Assembly: GCF_023243045.1 (NCBI RefSeq)
Contig: NZ_JALKFX010000037.1
Span: forward strand, 1 to 56,592
Reading direction: 5' to 3'
DNA from: Frankia sp. AgB32
Lineage (GTDB): Bacteria > Actinomycetota > Actinomycetes > Frankiales > Frankiaceae
DNA length: 56,592 bases
The notes beneath the pieces are model-generated. The model worked only from the letters and a program-made list of their open reading frames with translations, did not search any database and had not been told where the DNA came from. The translations under genes were made by a program, and so were the position numbers. Positions 25,555 through 40,257 of the stretch are shown here, one piece after another; positions within the stretch are counted from its first letter, which is position 1; each line of letters opens with the position of its first letter.

Positions 25555-26733
25555 GCCCCGGTCGGGCCGCGGCGGGGCGGATGGGCGCTGATGAGGTTGG
25601 TCCCGGCGGGACCACGGCTTGGCCGGGCATCTGCCTCGGCCCGCCGCCACTCGCCGACCGATGCCTGGGACCCGGGTCGGCGGGGTCAGCCGCCGATCGC
25701 TTGCTGGCGGGCCGGCAGACACGCTCCCGCACCCGAGGACGTCGCTGTCCCGGCCGCGTTCAGGCGGTCGCGACCGCGTTCCCCCTCTGCCGCTGCTCCT
25801 GTCATGCTGGGCTTTCGTCCGTGCCGGTGATCGACCGCGCCGGTGACGGACCGCCACCCTCGGTGCCCCCCCGGCACTGCCGTCGCAACGGTACCGTACG
25901 GCCCCCGGCCTGCCCGCGGACTCCCTCCATCCCGCCACTCTCGACCCGATATCGGACCGGACATCGCCGTCCGACCGGACATCAGGATCAGACGGCCGTC
26001 GCGCGTGACCGACAGGCGTGGACGTCGGATTTCCGCGGGGCCGCCTCGGCGCGGCGTAGTCTCCTCGTGGCCGTGTGCTGTCGGGCCTTGACCTGTTCAC
26101 GGTGGGGTCGGCCACACAGCCGGTCGCCCCCGCGAGATTCCCGCCACGCCTGCGCCGAGTTCGCCGTCCCCGGCCGCTGACGGTGGCGGCGCGCCAGCCC
26201 GGTCAAGAAGCTCTTTGCCCAGCTCAGAGGCGTTGATGAGCGGCCGTGAGGCGGGCCTTGCCGGCCCGGTGGCCGGTCGGTCGGCGGCCCGCGGCGCGCC
26301 ACCCGGACGACCGGGCAAGGGCACTGCGCGGCCCACCTTCGTGGCGAACAGCCGATAGATAGTGCCAGATCTTCGCTGGGCCGACAACTCACCCGACGGA
26401 TACCGCGTCCTTTCAGGTGGATCCCGCAATGGCGCGGGTCCGGTGTGCCGGCGTCGCCGGCTGGTTCCCCACGGAGCGGAAGGGGTTTGGTGCCGATGCG
26501 GATGACCGTTGCTGTCCGTGATAGGCCGAGGCCGCCGACATCGCTCTTCGTGCGTTGTTGTTACGGTTCGTCCGTCACTACTGGATTGGTGAGAGAGCCC
26601 CGGCTCACGGCGTCCCTGACGTCGGCGAAGTGCGCAGCGGGCCCCCTGGGCCGAGGATTCGTCACCCTGGGTGAAAGTCGCGCGCCAAATACGCCGAGCA
26701 GTGCCGTTGGCCAGGAGAGCACGATCTGGGGTG
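25555..26733. other. Long intergenic region between divergent rfbF and GH26-like genes
   Basis: No convincing gene is visible in 1.18 kb; open frames are Arg/Pro-rich and lack known motifs. Noted elements are the perfect palindrome CCGATATCGG (25946-25955) and two copies of gaccggacatc (25955-25965 and 25973-25983) spaced by 18 bases. The section 26330-26700 is A/T-richer and probably holds the promoter of the plus-strand gene. A short regulatory RNA cannot be excluded. Confidence 0.55.
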
Positions 26734-29583
26734 ATGCGGGTGCGCGAGCGCTCCTGGCCGGATGAGCCCCCGGTCGGGGACCGGGCGCCGGTCGCACCCA
26801 GTTCGTCGGCGCAACGACGCCGACCGCCGCGCGCGCCTCGGCCCGAACGGCCGCGTGCGTCAGATCATCATTTCGCCGCTGAGCGTGACGAACTCGACGA
26901 TTCTTCAGTCGACGCCCCCATCCCCGGCCGACGCGGTGGAGACCACGAGGCAGCCCCGGTGACGTCGCGCCGTCCGGACGAGCCCAGGGAGCCCCGCCGC
27001 CCGGCCGGGGCCACCGGCTACGACGACTGGTCGGCGCCGGGCGAGCCGCCGCCGGGCGAGGATCACGACGGACGTGCTGCCAGGCGGGCCGCGCGCCCCC
27101 ACCGCAAGCCCCCCGCCGTCCTGCTGCCGCCGACGGCGATCCGGCGGGCCGGCCGGGGCGCGGGCGGTGAGGAGCCCCCGCCGGCCCACGGGCCGGCCGG
27201 CCCCCGGGCCGCCGGCGATCACGGCCGCTCCGGCTCCCGGCGCCCGGCGGTCTCCTGGCCGGAGTCCAGCGGATGGGACCGTGAGGACACCCGGGACCGT
27301 GAGGACACCCGGGACCGCGGCACCGACGATCACTGGGATGCGCAGGCATACCAGGACGCCGGTGGCCGCGGAGATGCTGGCGACGACCGGCGGACGTCGG
27401 ACGGGGAGGCCCGGCTGCCGGGCACCGGCGCCCGGCTGCCGGGATTCCAACCCGGTGACCTGTGGGTGAACGAGCCCGGCGCGGGCGGTGCCGGGGCGGT
27501 CTCGGTGTCGCCGGCGGCCGAGGACTCGGCGTCGCCCGCCGGGAGCCCTGATCCGGACTGGCTGAACGAGGGCACGGGGCTGTTCCAGATCCGCCGGGTC
27601 GGCCCCCGGCGTGACGGCGCCGCCGGGGCTCCCGCGGCGAGGCCGCCGTTCCCGCCGCCGCCCCCTCCGGTGCCGCCGCCCTCGGAGGCGTCGCCGCCCG
27701 CGTTCCCCCCGGAGGACACCGCCCCGCCGGCGCGCCAGCCCTCGGGCCCGCGGCGGGCGCCGTCCCCGTCGGCCGGTCCGCCCTCGTGCGAGGACACCGG
27801 CGTGCTGCGCTGGTCCGAGCTCGGGCCACCGCCCTGGGAGACGGGTCGGCGCGGCGCCGACCCGCGGCGCGGCGCGGAACCGGACGACGCCGGACTGACC
27901 CGGCAGATAGCGCGTGTGCCGGCGCCCGACCTCGGCCGCCCGCCGTCCGGCCGGGACGCATGGCGGTCCGCCGACCCGACGGCCGGACGACGCCCGGTCA
28001 CCTCGGAGCCGGGTCACGACCCGCGTCCCGGCCGTGCTGATGACGGCACGCGGACGTCGGCGGCCCGGGACGTCGAGCCGGGCCGGGCCGGCGGACGCGG
28101 CGAGACCGCCCGCACCCGGGCGGAGCGGGCCGACGCCGACCGACGGTTCGCCACCCCGCGACCCGGCGCAGCGCACGCGGACGGGTCGCGCTACGGCGCC
28201 GCTGGCGCGACCGGGCCCAGGCCCGGTGCGGCCGGATCCGGGGCCGCCCGTCCGGTCGCGGGGCGTGCCGGTACGAGGACGGCCGGCGCCCGGACCGGCC
28301 CGCGGGGCGGCAGCGCCGACCGGGTGCCCACCCCGGCCCGGGCCGACGACCATGGCCGTCGCCATGCCCGGGAGGTCGCCCCGGAGCGCCGGATCGCGTC
28401 GTCGGCGGACCAGGGCGGCGGTTCCGGGCGGTCCCGGGCGGCGGCCTGGATCCTCGACCACTGGGGCGGAGCGAGTCGGGTCCCGCATCTGCCGATCGTC
28501 GCCGTCGCGGTCGCCGTGGTGCTCACCCTCGTCGCGGTCACGGCGCTGCTGCTGGTGCCCTCCGGTGGTGGCGGCAGCGCGGGCGCTGTGGCGACCGGTC
28601 CGGCGCCCGCGGGACCCGTGGGCGCCGCCCAGCAGGGCGGCCAGCCGGCGGTGCCGGCCTCGACCGTCCCGCGGGTCGCCCGGGCGGCGACGACCGGCCC
28701 GTTCCCGACCGGCGTGGCCGCGCACACCCTTGCCCAGGCGAACACCTTCGCGACCTTCCGCGGGCGGCCCAACGACGTCGTCGTGATGTACACCGACCGC
28801 AGTAGCTGGAACGACCTGACCAGCCCGTGGATGGGCCGCAGCACGTCGACCTTCGCCGGGTACGCCGGCACCTGGGTGATCTCCCAGCCGCTGTTCCCGG
28901 ACTCAGGCCCGGAGAAGGGCAACCTCACCGACTGCGCGGCGGGCAACTACGACGCCCACTGGAAGCAGTTCGGCAGCTGGCTGGTCAACAGGGGCCGCGG
29001 CGACTCGTTCGTCCGGCTCGGCTGGGAGTTCAACGGCCTGTGGTTCGCCTGGGCCGCGACCGACCCGCAGGCGTGGATCCAGTGCTTCCAGCACGCCTCC
29101 GCGGCGATCAAGTCGACCAGCCCGTCGGTCCGCATCGACTGGAACCTCAACGCCCACGGGTCCACCACACCCGTCGACGCGTTCGACCTGTACCCGGGCG
29201 ACCAGTACGTGGACGTCATCGGGATCGACAGCTACGACCAGTACCCGCCGAGCCCGACGTACGCCGCGTTCGACCAGCAGTGCAACGGCGACGGCGGACT
29301 CTGCCAGGTGATCACGTTCGCCCGCACCCACAACAAGCTGTTCTCGGTGCCGGAGTGGGGCGTCGTCAGCCAGCAGGGCACCAAGGCGGGCCGGGCCGGG
29401 GCCGCGGGCGGGGACAACCCCGTCTACATGGAGAAGATGTACGAGACCTTCAGCCACAACGCGGACATCCTCGCCTACGAGGCGTACTTCCCGGACTCGG
29501 AACCGGACAACGTCCGGTCATCCCTGGTGAACCCCGACCTCAACCCGCAGGCGGCCGCCGTCTACCAGCGGCTCTGGGGCTGA
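26734..29583 (+). CDS. GH26-like glycosyl hydrolase with ~580-residue disordered cytoplasmic domain
   Basis: The 949-residue protein has an extremely long charged, Arg/Pro/Gly-rich N-terminal region (1 to about 580) with duplicated DREDTRD units, one transmembrane helix (about 586-608, PIVAVAVAVVLTLVAVTALL) and an outer GH26-like domain. Acid/base Glu765 lies in LGWEFNGLWFAW and nucleophile Glu874 in FSVPEWGVV. It is a paralogue of the protein at 19577-20845; both share the order DVVVMYTDRSSW / DVAVVFTARGSW, SQPLFP, WEFNG, WEFNG-to-EWGVV spacing and ...YEAYF. ATG 26734 follows GGGGTG closely; GTG 26671 would add 21 basic residues. The long inner domain could tether the enzyme to a cytoplasmic partner. 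Confidence 0.83.
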   Translation: MRVRERSWPDEPPVGDRAPVAPSSSAQRRRPPRAPRPERPRASDHHFAAERDELDDSSVDAPIPGRRGGDHEAAPVTSRRPDEPREPRRPAGATGYDDWSAPGEPPPGEDHDGRAARRAARPHRKPPAVLLPPTAIRRAGRGAGGEEPPPAHGPAGPRAAGDHGRSGSRRPAVSWPESSGWDREDTRDREDTRDRGTDDHWDAQAYQDAGGRGDAGDDRRTSDGEARLPGTGARLPGFQPGDLWVNEPGAGGAGAVSVSPAAEDSASPAGSPDPDWLNEGTGLFQIRRVGPRRDGAAGAPAARPPFPPPPPPVPPPSEASPPAFPPEDTAPPARQPSGPRRAPSPSAGPPSCEDTGVLRWSELGPPPWETGRRGADPRRGAEPDDAGLTRQIARVPAPDLGRPPSGRDAWRSADPTAGRRPVTSEPGHDPRPGRADDGTRTSAARDVEPGRAGGRGETARTRAERADADRRFATPRPGAAHADGSRYGAAGATGPRPGAAGSGAARPVAGRAGTRTAGARTGPRGGSADRVPTPARADDHGRRHAREVAPERRIASSADQGGGSGRSRAAAWILDHWGGASRVPHLPIVAVAVAVVLTLVAVTALLLVPSGGGGSAGAVATGPAPAGPVGAAQQGGQPAVPASTVPRVARAATTGPFPTGVAAHTLAQANTFATFRGRPNDVVVMYTDRSSWNDLTSPWMGRSTSTFAGYAGTWVISQPLFPDSGPEKGNLTDCAAGNYDAHWKQFGSWLVNRGRGDSFVRLGWEFNGLWFAWAATDPQAWIQCFQHASAAIKSTSPSVRIDWNLNAHGSTTPVDAFDLYPGDQYVDVIGIDSYDQYPPSPTYAAFDQQCNGDGGLCQVITFARTHNKLFSVPEWGVVSQQGTKAGRAGAAGGDNPVYMEKMYETFSHNADILAYEAYFPDSEPDNVRSSLVNPDLNPQAAAVYQRLWG

Positions 29584-29621
29584 TCGCCCGCACGGAGCCG
29601 GACTGCCGGCAGCAGCGTCGC

Positions 29622-29665
29622 CCGACGCCCCGCCTGCCCCCTCACCGGGGCGCGCGGGGCGTCGG
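29622..29665. terminator. Bidirectional terminator hairpin between convergent genes
   Basis: CCGACGCCCCGC (29622-29633) pairs perfectly with GCGGGGCGTCGG (29654-29665). The 20-base loop has an inner CCCC/GGGG pairing. It lies 38 bases after the GH26-like stop and 22 bases beyond the merR stop, so it can serve both strands. Confidence 0.75.
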
Positions 29666-29687
29666 CGGGTCAGGGCGCGATGCTGGG

Positions 29688-30128
29688 TCAGCCGGCTCCG
29701 CTTCGGTCCGCGTCATCGTGCAGGCCGCCGACGAACGCCTCGGCCACGCTGACCTGCTCTCGCAGCGAGGACAGCTTCTCCTCGGCAAGCAGCACCCAGG
29801 TTCCCAGCCGTTCCCGCAGCAGCGCCCGGGCCTCCACCGCGAGCTCGGGCTCCGCCAGCTCGTCGCGCAGCGTCAACAGCGCGCGCATCTCCTCGAGGCT
29901 GAAACCGAGCGGCTTCATCTTCCGGATCAGCAGCAGCCGCTCGATCGCGTCGTCGTCGTAGAGCCGGAAACCGCCCACGGTCCGGCTGACCGGCCGCAAC
30001 AGGCCGGCCTCCTCGTAGTAGCGAACGGTGCGCAGGGAGAGACCGACCCGCTCGGCGACATCCCCGATCTGATGGACATCGCGGCGGTCGGTGTCCGATC
30101 CAGAGACGTCGCGGCGCGTGGTGGACAA
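29688..30128 (-). CDS. MerR-family transcriptional regulator
   Basis: The 146-residue protein has the MerR helix-turn-helix near the N-terminus: IGDVAERVGLSLRTVRYYEE followed by GLLRPVSRTVGGFRLYD, then the linker LLIRKMKPLGFSLEEMRALL and a long dimerisation helix (LLRERLGTWVLLAEEKLSSL). No cysteine is present, so metal or redox sensing of the MerR/SoxR type is unlikely. No ATG or GTG precedes the domain in frame; TTG at 30128, with GAGGACAGGG ahead, is the most plausible start. It is the lone gene between the GH26-like gene and mfd. MerR proteins bind between promoter elements and activate by DNA distortion; the target is probably its own promoter region. Confidence 0.85.
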   Translation of the reverse strand: MSTTRRDVSGSDTDRRDVHQIGDVAERVGLSLRTVRYYEEAGLLRPVSRTVGGFRLYDDDAIERLLLIRKMKPLGFSLEEMRALLTLRDELAEPELAVEARALLRERLGTWVLLAEEKLSSLREQVSVAEAFVGGLHDDADRSGAG

Positions 30129-30608
30129 CTCGACCCTGTCCTCAGCGTAGGCACTGGGCGACCGGTACTGGACGCCAGGCAGTCGACTGTACGTCGATCT
30201 GCCCCCTGGCGCGCCCGCGCGGCGGGCTCCAGCCGGCGGGCTCCAGCCGACGGGCCCCACATGACGGGCCCCACATGACGGGCCCCACATGACGGGCCAC
30301 AGCCGGCGGGCCACGCACGGCGAACGCGGATCGCCGGACCGCGGCCGGCGGCGCGGGGCCGCGGTGGCCGGTCGTCCTGTCGTAGGCTGGTCATATTGTC
30401 TGTGCCGACGGGGTCGGGCGCCGGCTTGGCTGGCCTTGTCGGCCGACCGGTCCGGGATCCCATCCGGGCGCGGGCCGGGCCGTCGGTCGAAGCGGGTCCG
30501 GGCCGTGGTGGGCCCCGTTTCGCCATGTCGTCGTGTTCCGCGGTCGCGATCCGCGTCTCGCGGTGTTCTGCTTCTTCCACTCGTTCCGAGAGGCACAGGG
30601 ACACACCC
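30129..30608. other. Intergenic region between merR and mfd
   Basis: These 480 bases hold the 14-bp array and the presumed promoters of both divergent genes. Frames open upstream of mfd ATG 30609 add no conserved sequence and are disregarded. Confidence 0.6.
30217..30314. repeat. Seven tandem copies of a 14-bp unit
   Basis: Consecutive units start at 30217, 30231, 30245, 30259, 30273, 30287 and 30301. Two versions alternate in blocks: AGCCGGCGGGCTCC and ACATGACGGGCCCC. The core CGGGC is present in every copy. The array lies between merR (minus) and mfd (plus), in the shared upstream region. Confidence 0.9.
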
Positions 30609-34208
<3,600 letters not shown>

Positions 34209-34292
34209 GCGGCCGGCTGAGCGGCCGGCGACATGACAGAAGCCGGTATGGAGGTGTGCTCCGCCACACCTGACGGGATAGCGTGTGGTGGT

Positions 34293-35060
34293 GTGAAACT
34301 CTCCCGTCTCCTCGCCGGCGTAGGGATGCTCGTGGTCGTCCTGGCCGCCGGGACAGCCTGCACGACGCACGCGGGGGCCGCCGGCCAGGTCGGATCGCAC
34401 ACGATCGAGACGTCCCAGCTGCGTGACATCGTCAGCCGAGGTCTCGCCGCGTCGGCCGCCGCGCCGAAGGCGCAGACCAGCCAGGCCGCGCCGGGCGCGC
34501 TCGAACCGCCCGCTGTGCAGCAGCGGACGCTCAGCTCGCTCGTCCAGCTACAGCTGCTGTCGGACGAGGCACGCCGACGGGGAATCACCGTGAGCGACGG
34601 TGACGTCGCGGCGTACACCCAGGCGTTCGCGGTCCTGCAGTACGGCAGCCCGCGCGCCTTCCAGCAGCAGCTCGCCGCCGCCGCGGTCGCCCCGGCCGAC
34701 ATCGACGTGATCATGCGTGCCGGTGCGCTGGAATCCGCCATCAGCGACCAGGTCTCCCCGAAGCTGCTGGCCACCGAGGCCGAGACCCGCCAGGCATACA
34801 ACCAGTCGCAGGGCATGTTCGGCCGCCTCCCGCTCACCTACGCGCAGGCCAAGCCCTACCTGGCCCGGCTGATCGTCGCCACCGAGCGCGCCGACGCCCT
34901 GCGGCCCGTGTTCGCCCAGGCGGAGAAGGCGAACCCGGTCTCGGTCAACCCGCGCTTCGGCCGCTGGGACTCCGGCCAGTTCGCCGTCGTCGCCGCCGAC
35001 GGGTCGATCGCCAGCCGCCCCGGGCCCACCCCCGCCGTCGACCTGAGCGTCCAGTCCTGA
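34293..35060 (+). CDS. SurA N-terminal-domain lipoprotein-like protein
   Basis: The 255-residue protein has an N-terminal hydrophobic segment, LLAGVGMLVVVLAAGTAC, that ends in a Cys and could be lipidated, although Gly at -3 makes the lipobox weak. The mature part resembles the SurA N-terminal chaperone domain (VGSHTIETSQLRDIVSRGL, LSSLVQLQLLSDEARRRGI, VSDGDVAAYTQAF) and has no parvulin domain. Such proteins commonly lie between mfd and mazG in actinobacteria, as here. It would act at the outer face of the membrane on folding or secreted proteins. GTG 34293 is selected because the signal segment then starts at residue 2; ATG 34233 and ATG 34248 are alternatives. Confidence 0.8.
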   Translation: MKLSRLLAGVGMLVVVLAAGTACTTHAGAAGQVGSHTIETSQLRDIVSRGLAASAAAPKAQTSQAAPGALEPPAVQQRTLSSLVQLQLLSDEARRRGITVSDGDVAAYTQAFAVLQYGSPRAFQQQLAAAAVAPADIDVIMRAGALESAISDQVSPKLLATEAETRQAYNQSQGMFGRLPLTYAQAKPYLARLIVATERADALRPVFAQAEKANPVSVNPRFGRWDSGQFAVVAADGSIASRPGPTPAVDLSVQS

Positions 35061-35080
35061 GCCGGGAAGCGAGGCCCGCC

Positions 35081-36433
35081 ATGCCGCTGCGGATCACGGT
35101 GGTGCGGGTCAGCCCGCGCGTCGCCCCGGGCGTGCTGACGGCGCCCGCGTGGGATCTCCTGCGCCGGGTGCCCGTCCTCACCGGCGCCCCGACCCATCCG
35201 CACCTCGACGCGCTGCGGGCGGCCGGCGCCGCCGTCACCGTCGTGGACGCCGGGGCGGTGACCGGACTCGACGGTTCCGCACCACCGGCCGGCCCCGCCC
35301 GGTGGCCCGGCCGGGCGCCCGGGGGCGCGCAGGCCCGCCGCCCGCGGGCCACCCTGCCCGACCAGGCGGTCGACGAGATCGCCTGGCTGCCGGACCCGGC
35401 CGCGCCGACCCCTCTCGACCAGGTCCTCAACCGTCTCGCCGACGCCGACGCCGACGCCGACGCCTCGGCCGCGGACTCGTCTGTCCACCGGGGCGACCCG
35501 GACACGGGCGACCTCGCCGTCGGCGCCCTCGTCGCCACCGTGGAGCTGCCGGGATCGGCGCTGCTCGACGCCGTCGCCGTGATGGACCGGCTGCGGTCCC
35601 CGGGCGGGTGCCCGTGGGACGCCGAGCAGACGCACGAGTCCCTCGCCCCGTACCTGATCGAGGAGACCTACGAGGCATACCAGGCGATCGAGGACGGCGA
35701 CGTCGCCGAGCTGCGCGAGGAGCTCGGCGACGTGCTCATGCAGGTGCTCTTCCACGCCCGGGTCGCCGCCGAGCGCCCGGACGACGGCTGGGACGTCGAC
35801 GACGTCGCGGCGGGGCTGTCCGCCAAGCTGATCCGCCGCCATCCGCACGTGTTCGCCGACGTGGTCGTCGCCGGATCGGCGGACGTCGTCACCAACTGGG
35901 ACGCGATCAAGTCCACAGAGAAGGCGCGGACCTCGGTGACCGACGGCGTGCCGCTGTCCCAGCCGGCGCTGTCCCTCGCCGCGAAGCTGCTCAAGCGCGC
36001 CGGCGGCGTCGGCGTGCCGGTCGACCTCGCGTTCGCCGCCCCGGCGCCGCCCGCCACGAGCCCGGCCGGCGAGGGCGAGCCGGGCGCGCGGAGGGGGGAG
36101 GGGGCGGGGTCGGACGGTGGTGTCGCCGCGGCGGCCGCGCGGCTCGCCGCGTTCGCCGCCGAGGCCGACGAGGCGTTGCGCGAACCGGCCGCCCGGGGCG
36201 AGGACGTGCTCGGGGAGCTGCTGCTCGCCGCCGTCGCGCTGGCCCGCGCCGCGCGGGTCGATCCCGAACAGGCGCTGCGGGCCGCCGCGCGCCGGTTCCG
36301 TGAGCGACTCGCGGCCGCCGAGCGGGCGGCCCAGCCGGCCGGCGCGCCCCCCGCGACGCTGCCCGCCGCACGCTGGCGGGAACTCTGGGTTGCCGCCACC
36401 CGTCCGGGAGGCGCCGTGACCGCGGATCGGTGA
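35081..36433 (+). CDS. mazG: Nucleoside triphosphate pyrophosphohydrolase MazG
   Basis: MazG hydrolyses (d)NTPs to monophosphates and pyrophosphate and helps clean the nucleotide pool. The 450 residues hold an N-terminal region remotely like the tetrapyrrole methylase-associated part of long actinobacterial forms (1-150), and then the catalytic core: MDRLRSPGGCPWDAEQTHE, LIEETYEAYQAIED and LREELGDVLMQVLFHAR, which supply the metal-binding Glu and Asp residues, and KLIRRHPHVFAD. A Gly/Ala-rich insertion (about 325-350) separates the second, weaker half. It lies 20 bases after the SurA-like gene, so mfd, surA-like and mazG probably form one transcript. Confidence 0.93.
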   Translation: MPLRITVVRVSPRVAPGVLTAPAWDLLRRVPVLTGAPTHPHLDALRAAGAAVTVVDAGAVTGLDGSAPPAGPARWPGRAPGGAQARRPRATLPDQAVDEIAWLPDPAAPTPLDQVLNRLADADADADASAADSSVHRGDPDTGDLAVGALVATVELPGSALLDAVAVMDRLRSPGGCPWDAEQTHESLAPYLIEETYEAYQAIEDGDVAELREELGDVLMQVLFHARVAAERPDDGWDVDDVAAGLSAKLIRRHPHVFADVVVAGSADVVTNWDAIKSTEKARTSVTDGVPLSQPALSLAAKLLKRAGGVGVPVDLAFAAPAPPATSPAGEGEPGARRGEGAGSDGGVAAAAARLAAFAAEADEALREPAARGEDVLGELLLAAVALARAARVDPEQALRAAARRFRERLAAAERAAQPAGAPPATLPAARWRELWVAATRPGGAVTADR

Positions 36434-36499
36434 CCAGCCGGCGACCGCGAGGTGGCCCGGCCGGAGAACCCTGGGAGCCGGCGGTACTAGCCTCTGAGC

Positions 36500-38566
36500 A
36501 TGGCTGCCATCCCACGTAAGGCGCTGGCCGACGTCCGCCAGATCGCAGCTCGCCGGACGGCCCCGGTCGTCCTCGAACTCGATCTGACGGCCGACCCGTT
36601 GGAAGGTGTCCCCAGCGACCCGCTGACCCTCGCGCTCGCGCACCGCCGCACCACCCTGCGCGACGTCGTCGAGGGCCTGCGGTACGCCGCGGCGGACCCG
36701 CGGGTCCCCGTCGTCGTCGCGCACATCGCCGCCTGCGGGATGCCGCTGGCCCGCATCCAGGAGATCCGCACCGCGATCGCCGCCTTCCGCGCCGCCGGGG
36801 GCACCGCCATCGCCTACGCCGACACGTTCGGCGAGTTCGGCGGGGGCACCGGGCCGTACTACCTGGCCTGCGCGTTCGACGAGATCTGGCTGGCGCCGTC
36901 CGGGGACTGCGGCCTGACCGGCCTGGGCATGGAGACGCCGTTCCTGCGCGGGGCGCTCGACCGGCTCGGGGTGGCCGTGGAGATCGGGCAGCGCTACGAG
37001 TACAAGAACGCGGTGAACACCCTCGTCGAGCGGGACTTCACCCCGGCGCACCTGGAGGCGGTCAGCCGGATCATCGAGTCCTCCTCCGAGCAGGTCGTCG
37101 CGGGCATCGCCGAGGGTCGCTCGATGTCGCCGGACCGGGTCCGGCGACTGATCGACCTCGGCCCGCTCGCCGGGTCCGTCGCCCTGGACACGGGGCTGAT
37201 CGACCGGCTCGGCTACCGCGACGAGGTGTACGACGCGGCCCGCCGGCGGGTGCGCCACCCGGGCGGCGACGCGGCGGCCGACGGCGCCGCCACCCCCGCG
37301 CGGGACCCCGGCCCACGGCCGGACGGTGACGCCGCCGACGCGGACGCGGCCGAGCCGGTGCTGATGTACGCCTCGGCCTACCGGCGTCTCGCCGCGCGGC
37401 GGGAGAAGTCCCCGGTCCGCAGGGTGACGACGCTCGCCGCGCGCGGGCCCGGCGCGTTCTTCCTGCGCGAGACGAACCCGGAGCCCGACGGCGGCGCGGG
37501 TGCGCCGCGCAACCAGCCGGCGGCGACCGAGGGCACCCCGCTCGCGCCGTCCGTCACCCCGCCGCACGGCGACCCGCGTCGGTCCGTCGTCGCGCTCATC
37601 CACGGCACCGGCCCGGTCGTTCTCGGGGCGGGCGCCTCGGGTCCGTTCTCCGGTCCGGTGCTCGCCGCCGAGGCGACCGCCGCCGCGTTCCGCGCCGCCG
37701 CCCGGGACGACGACGTGGCCGCCGCGGTGTTCCGGGTGAGCAGCCCGGGCGGGTCCTACGTCGCCTCGGACCTGGTCCGCCGGGAGGCCGAGCTGTTCCG
37801 CGCGAGCGGGCGCCCGCTGATCGTGTCGATGGGCGACGTGGCCGCTTCCGGCGGGTATTTCGTCTCCCTCGCCGCGGATGTCATCGTCGCGAGTCCCGGC
37901 ACGCTGACCGGGTCGATCGGGGTGTTCGCCGGCAAGCAGGTCGTCCGCGAACTGCTGGAGAAGGTCGGTGTGGGCTTCGGTGCCGTCGCCGAGGGCGAGC
38001 ACGCGCTGATGATGTCGCCGCGCCGCCCGTTCACCGCCGGGGAGCGGGAGAAGCTGGAGGAGTTCCTCGACCGGGTCTACGCCGACTTCGTCGACAAGGT
38101 CGCGGCCTCCCGGCGGCTGACCCGCGAGCAGGTGCACGAGCTGGCCCGCGGCCGGGTGTGGACGGGCGCCGACGCCCAGGCGCACGGCCTGGTCGACGAG
38201 CTCGGCGGCCTCGCGGACGCCCTTCGCCTGGCCTGGTCCCGGGCCGGGCTGCCCGGCGAGGACACGCCGCGGGTGCGCCTCGCGCCGAAGCCGTCGGTGC
38301 TGGAACGGGGCCGGGCGCCGAAGTCCAGCGAGGACCGCTCCGCCGCCGGGGTGTGCGGGACGCGGGCGCCCGCCGGCACCTGGGCCCGCCTCGCCGCCGC
38401 GCTGGCCCCCGACGTGCTCGGCCCGGCCGCGGCGGCGGTCGGGCTCGGCGCCGCGCCGGCCGGCGGGTTCGTCGCCGGCTGGGGTGCCTGGGCGCCGCTG
38501 GCGGCGCGCCTCGGCCTGCCCGCCGCCGGCCCGCTGATGATGCCGCCGCTGGGCCGCATCGGCTGA
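36500..38566 (+). CDS. sppA: Signal peptide peptidase SppA, 67K tandem type, without membrane anchor
   Basis: This S49 serine protease degrades leftover signal peptides. The 688-residue protein has two tandem S49 domains. The general base is Lys169 in QRYEYKNAVN in the first domain and the nucleophile is Ser450 in GDVAASGGYFVS in the second; PGTLTGSIGVFAGK and QVHELARGRVWTGADA are also typical. Unlike E. coli SppA, it begins MAAIPRKALADVRQ without a transmembrane anchor, so it may be cytoplasmic or peripheral. A Pro/Gly-rich linker lies around 255-375. The C-terminus has a hydrophobic Ala/Gly stretch (about 630-680) that might bind membrane. It follows mazG by 66 bases. Confidence 0.9.
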   Translation: MAAIPRKALADVRQIAARRTAPVVLELDLTADPLEGVPSDPLTLALAHRRTTLRDVVEGLRYAAADPRVPVVVAHIAACGMPLARIQEIRTAIAAFRAAGGTAIAYADTFGEFGGGTGPYYLACAFDEIWLAPSGDCGLTGLGMETPFLRGALDRLGVAVEIGQRYEYKNAVNTLVERDFTPAHLEAVSRIIESSSEQVVAGIAEGRSMSPDRVRRLIDLGPLAGSVALDTGLIDRLGYRDEVYDAARRRVRHPGGDAAADGAATPARDPGPRPDGDAADADAAEPVLMYASAYRRLAARREKSPVRRVTTLAARGPGAFFLRETNPEPDGGAGAPRNQPAATEGTPLAPSVTPPHGDPRRSVVALIHGTGPVVLGAGASGPFSGPVLAAEATAAAFRAAARDDDVAAAVFRVSSPGGSYVASDLVRREAELFRASGRPLIVSMGDVAASGGYFVSLAADVIVASPGTLTGSIGVFAGKQVVRELLEKVGVGFGAVAEGEHALMMSPRRPFTAGEREKLEEFLDRVYADFVDKVAASRRLTREQVHELARGRVWTGADAQAHGLVDELGGLADALRLAWSRAGLPGEDTPRVRLAPKPSVLERGRAPKSSEDRSAAGVCGTRAPAGTWARLAAALAPDVLGPAAAAVGLGAAPAGGFVAGWGAWAPLAARLGLPAAGPLMMPPLGRIG

Positions 38567-40253
<1,687 letters not shown>

Positions 40254-40257
40254 GCCC

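Noticed and set aside
25955-25983. Two direct copies of gaccggacatc
   Set aside because: Only two copies, about 400 bases from rfbF; too weak to call an operator array.
30217-30314. CRISPR array
   Set aside because: Units are contiguous 14-mers without spacers, and no cas gene is near.
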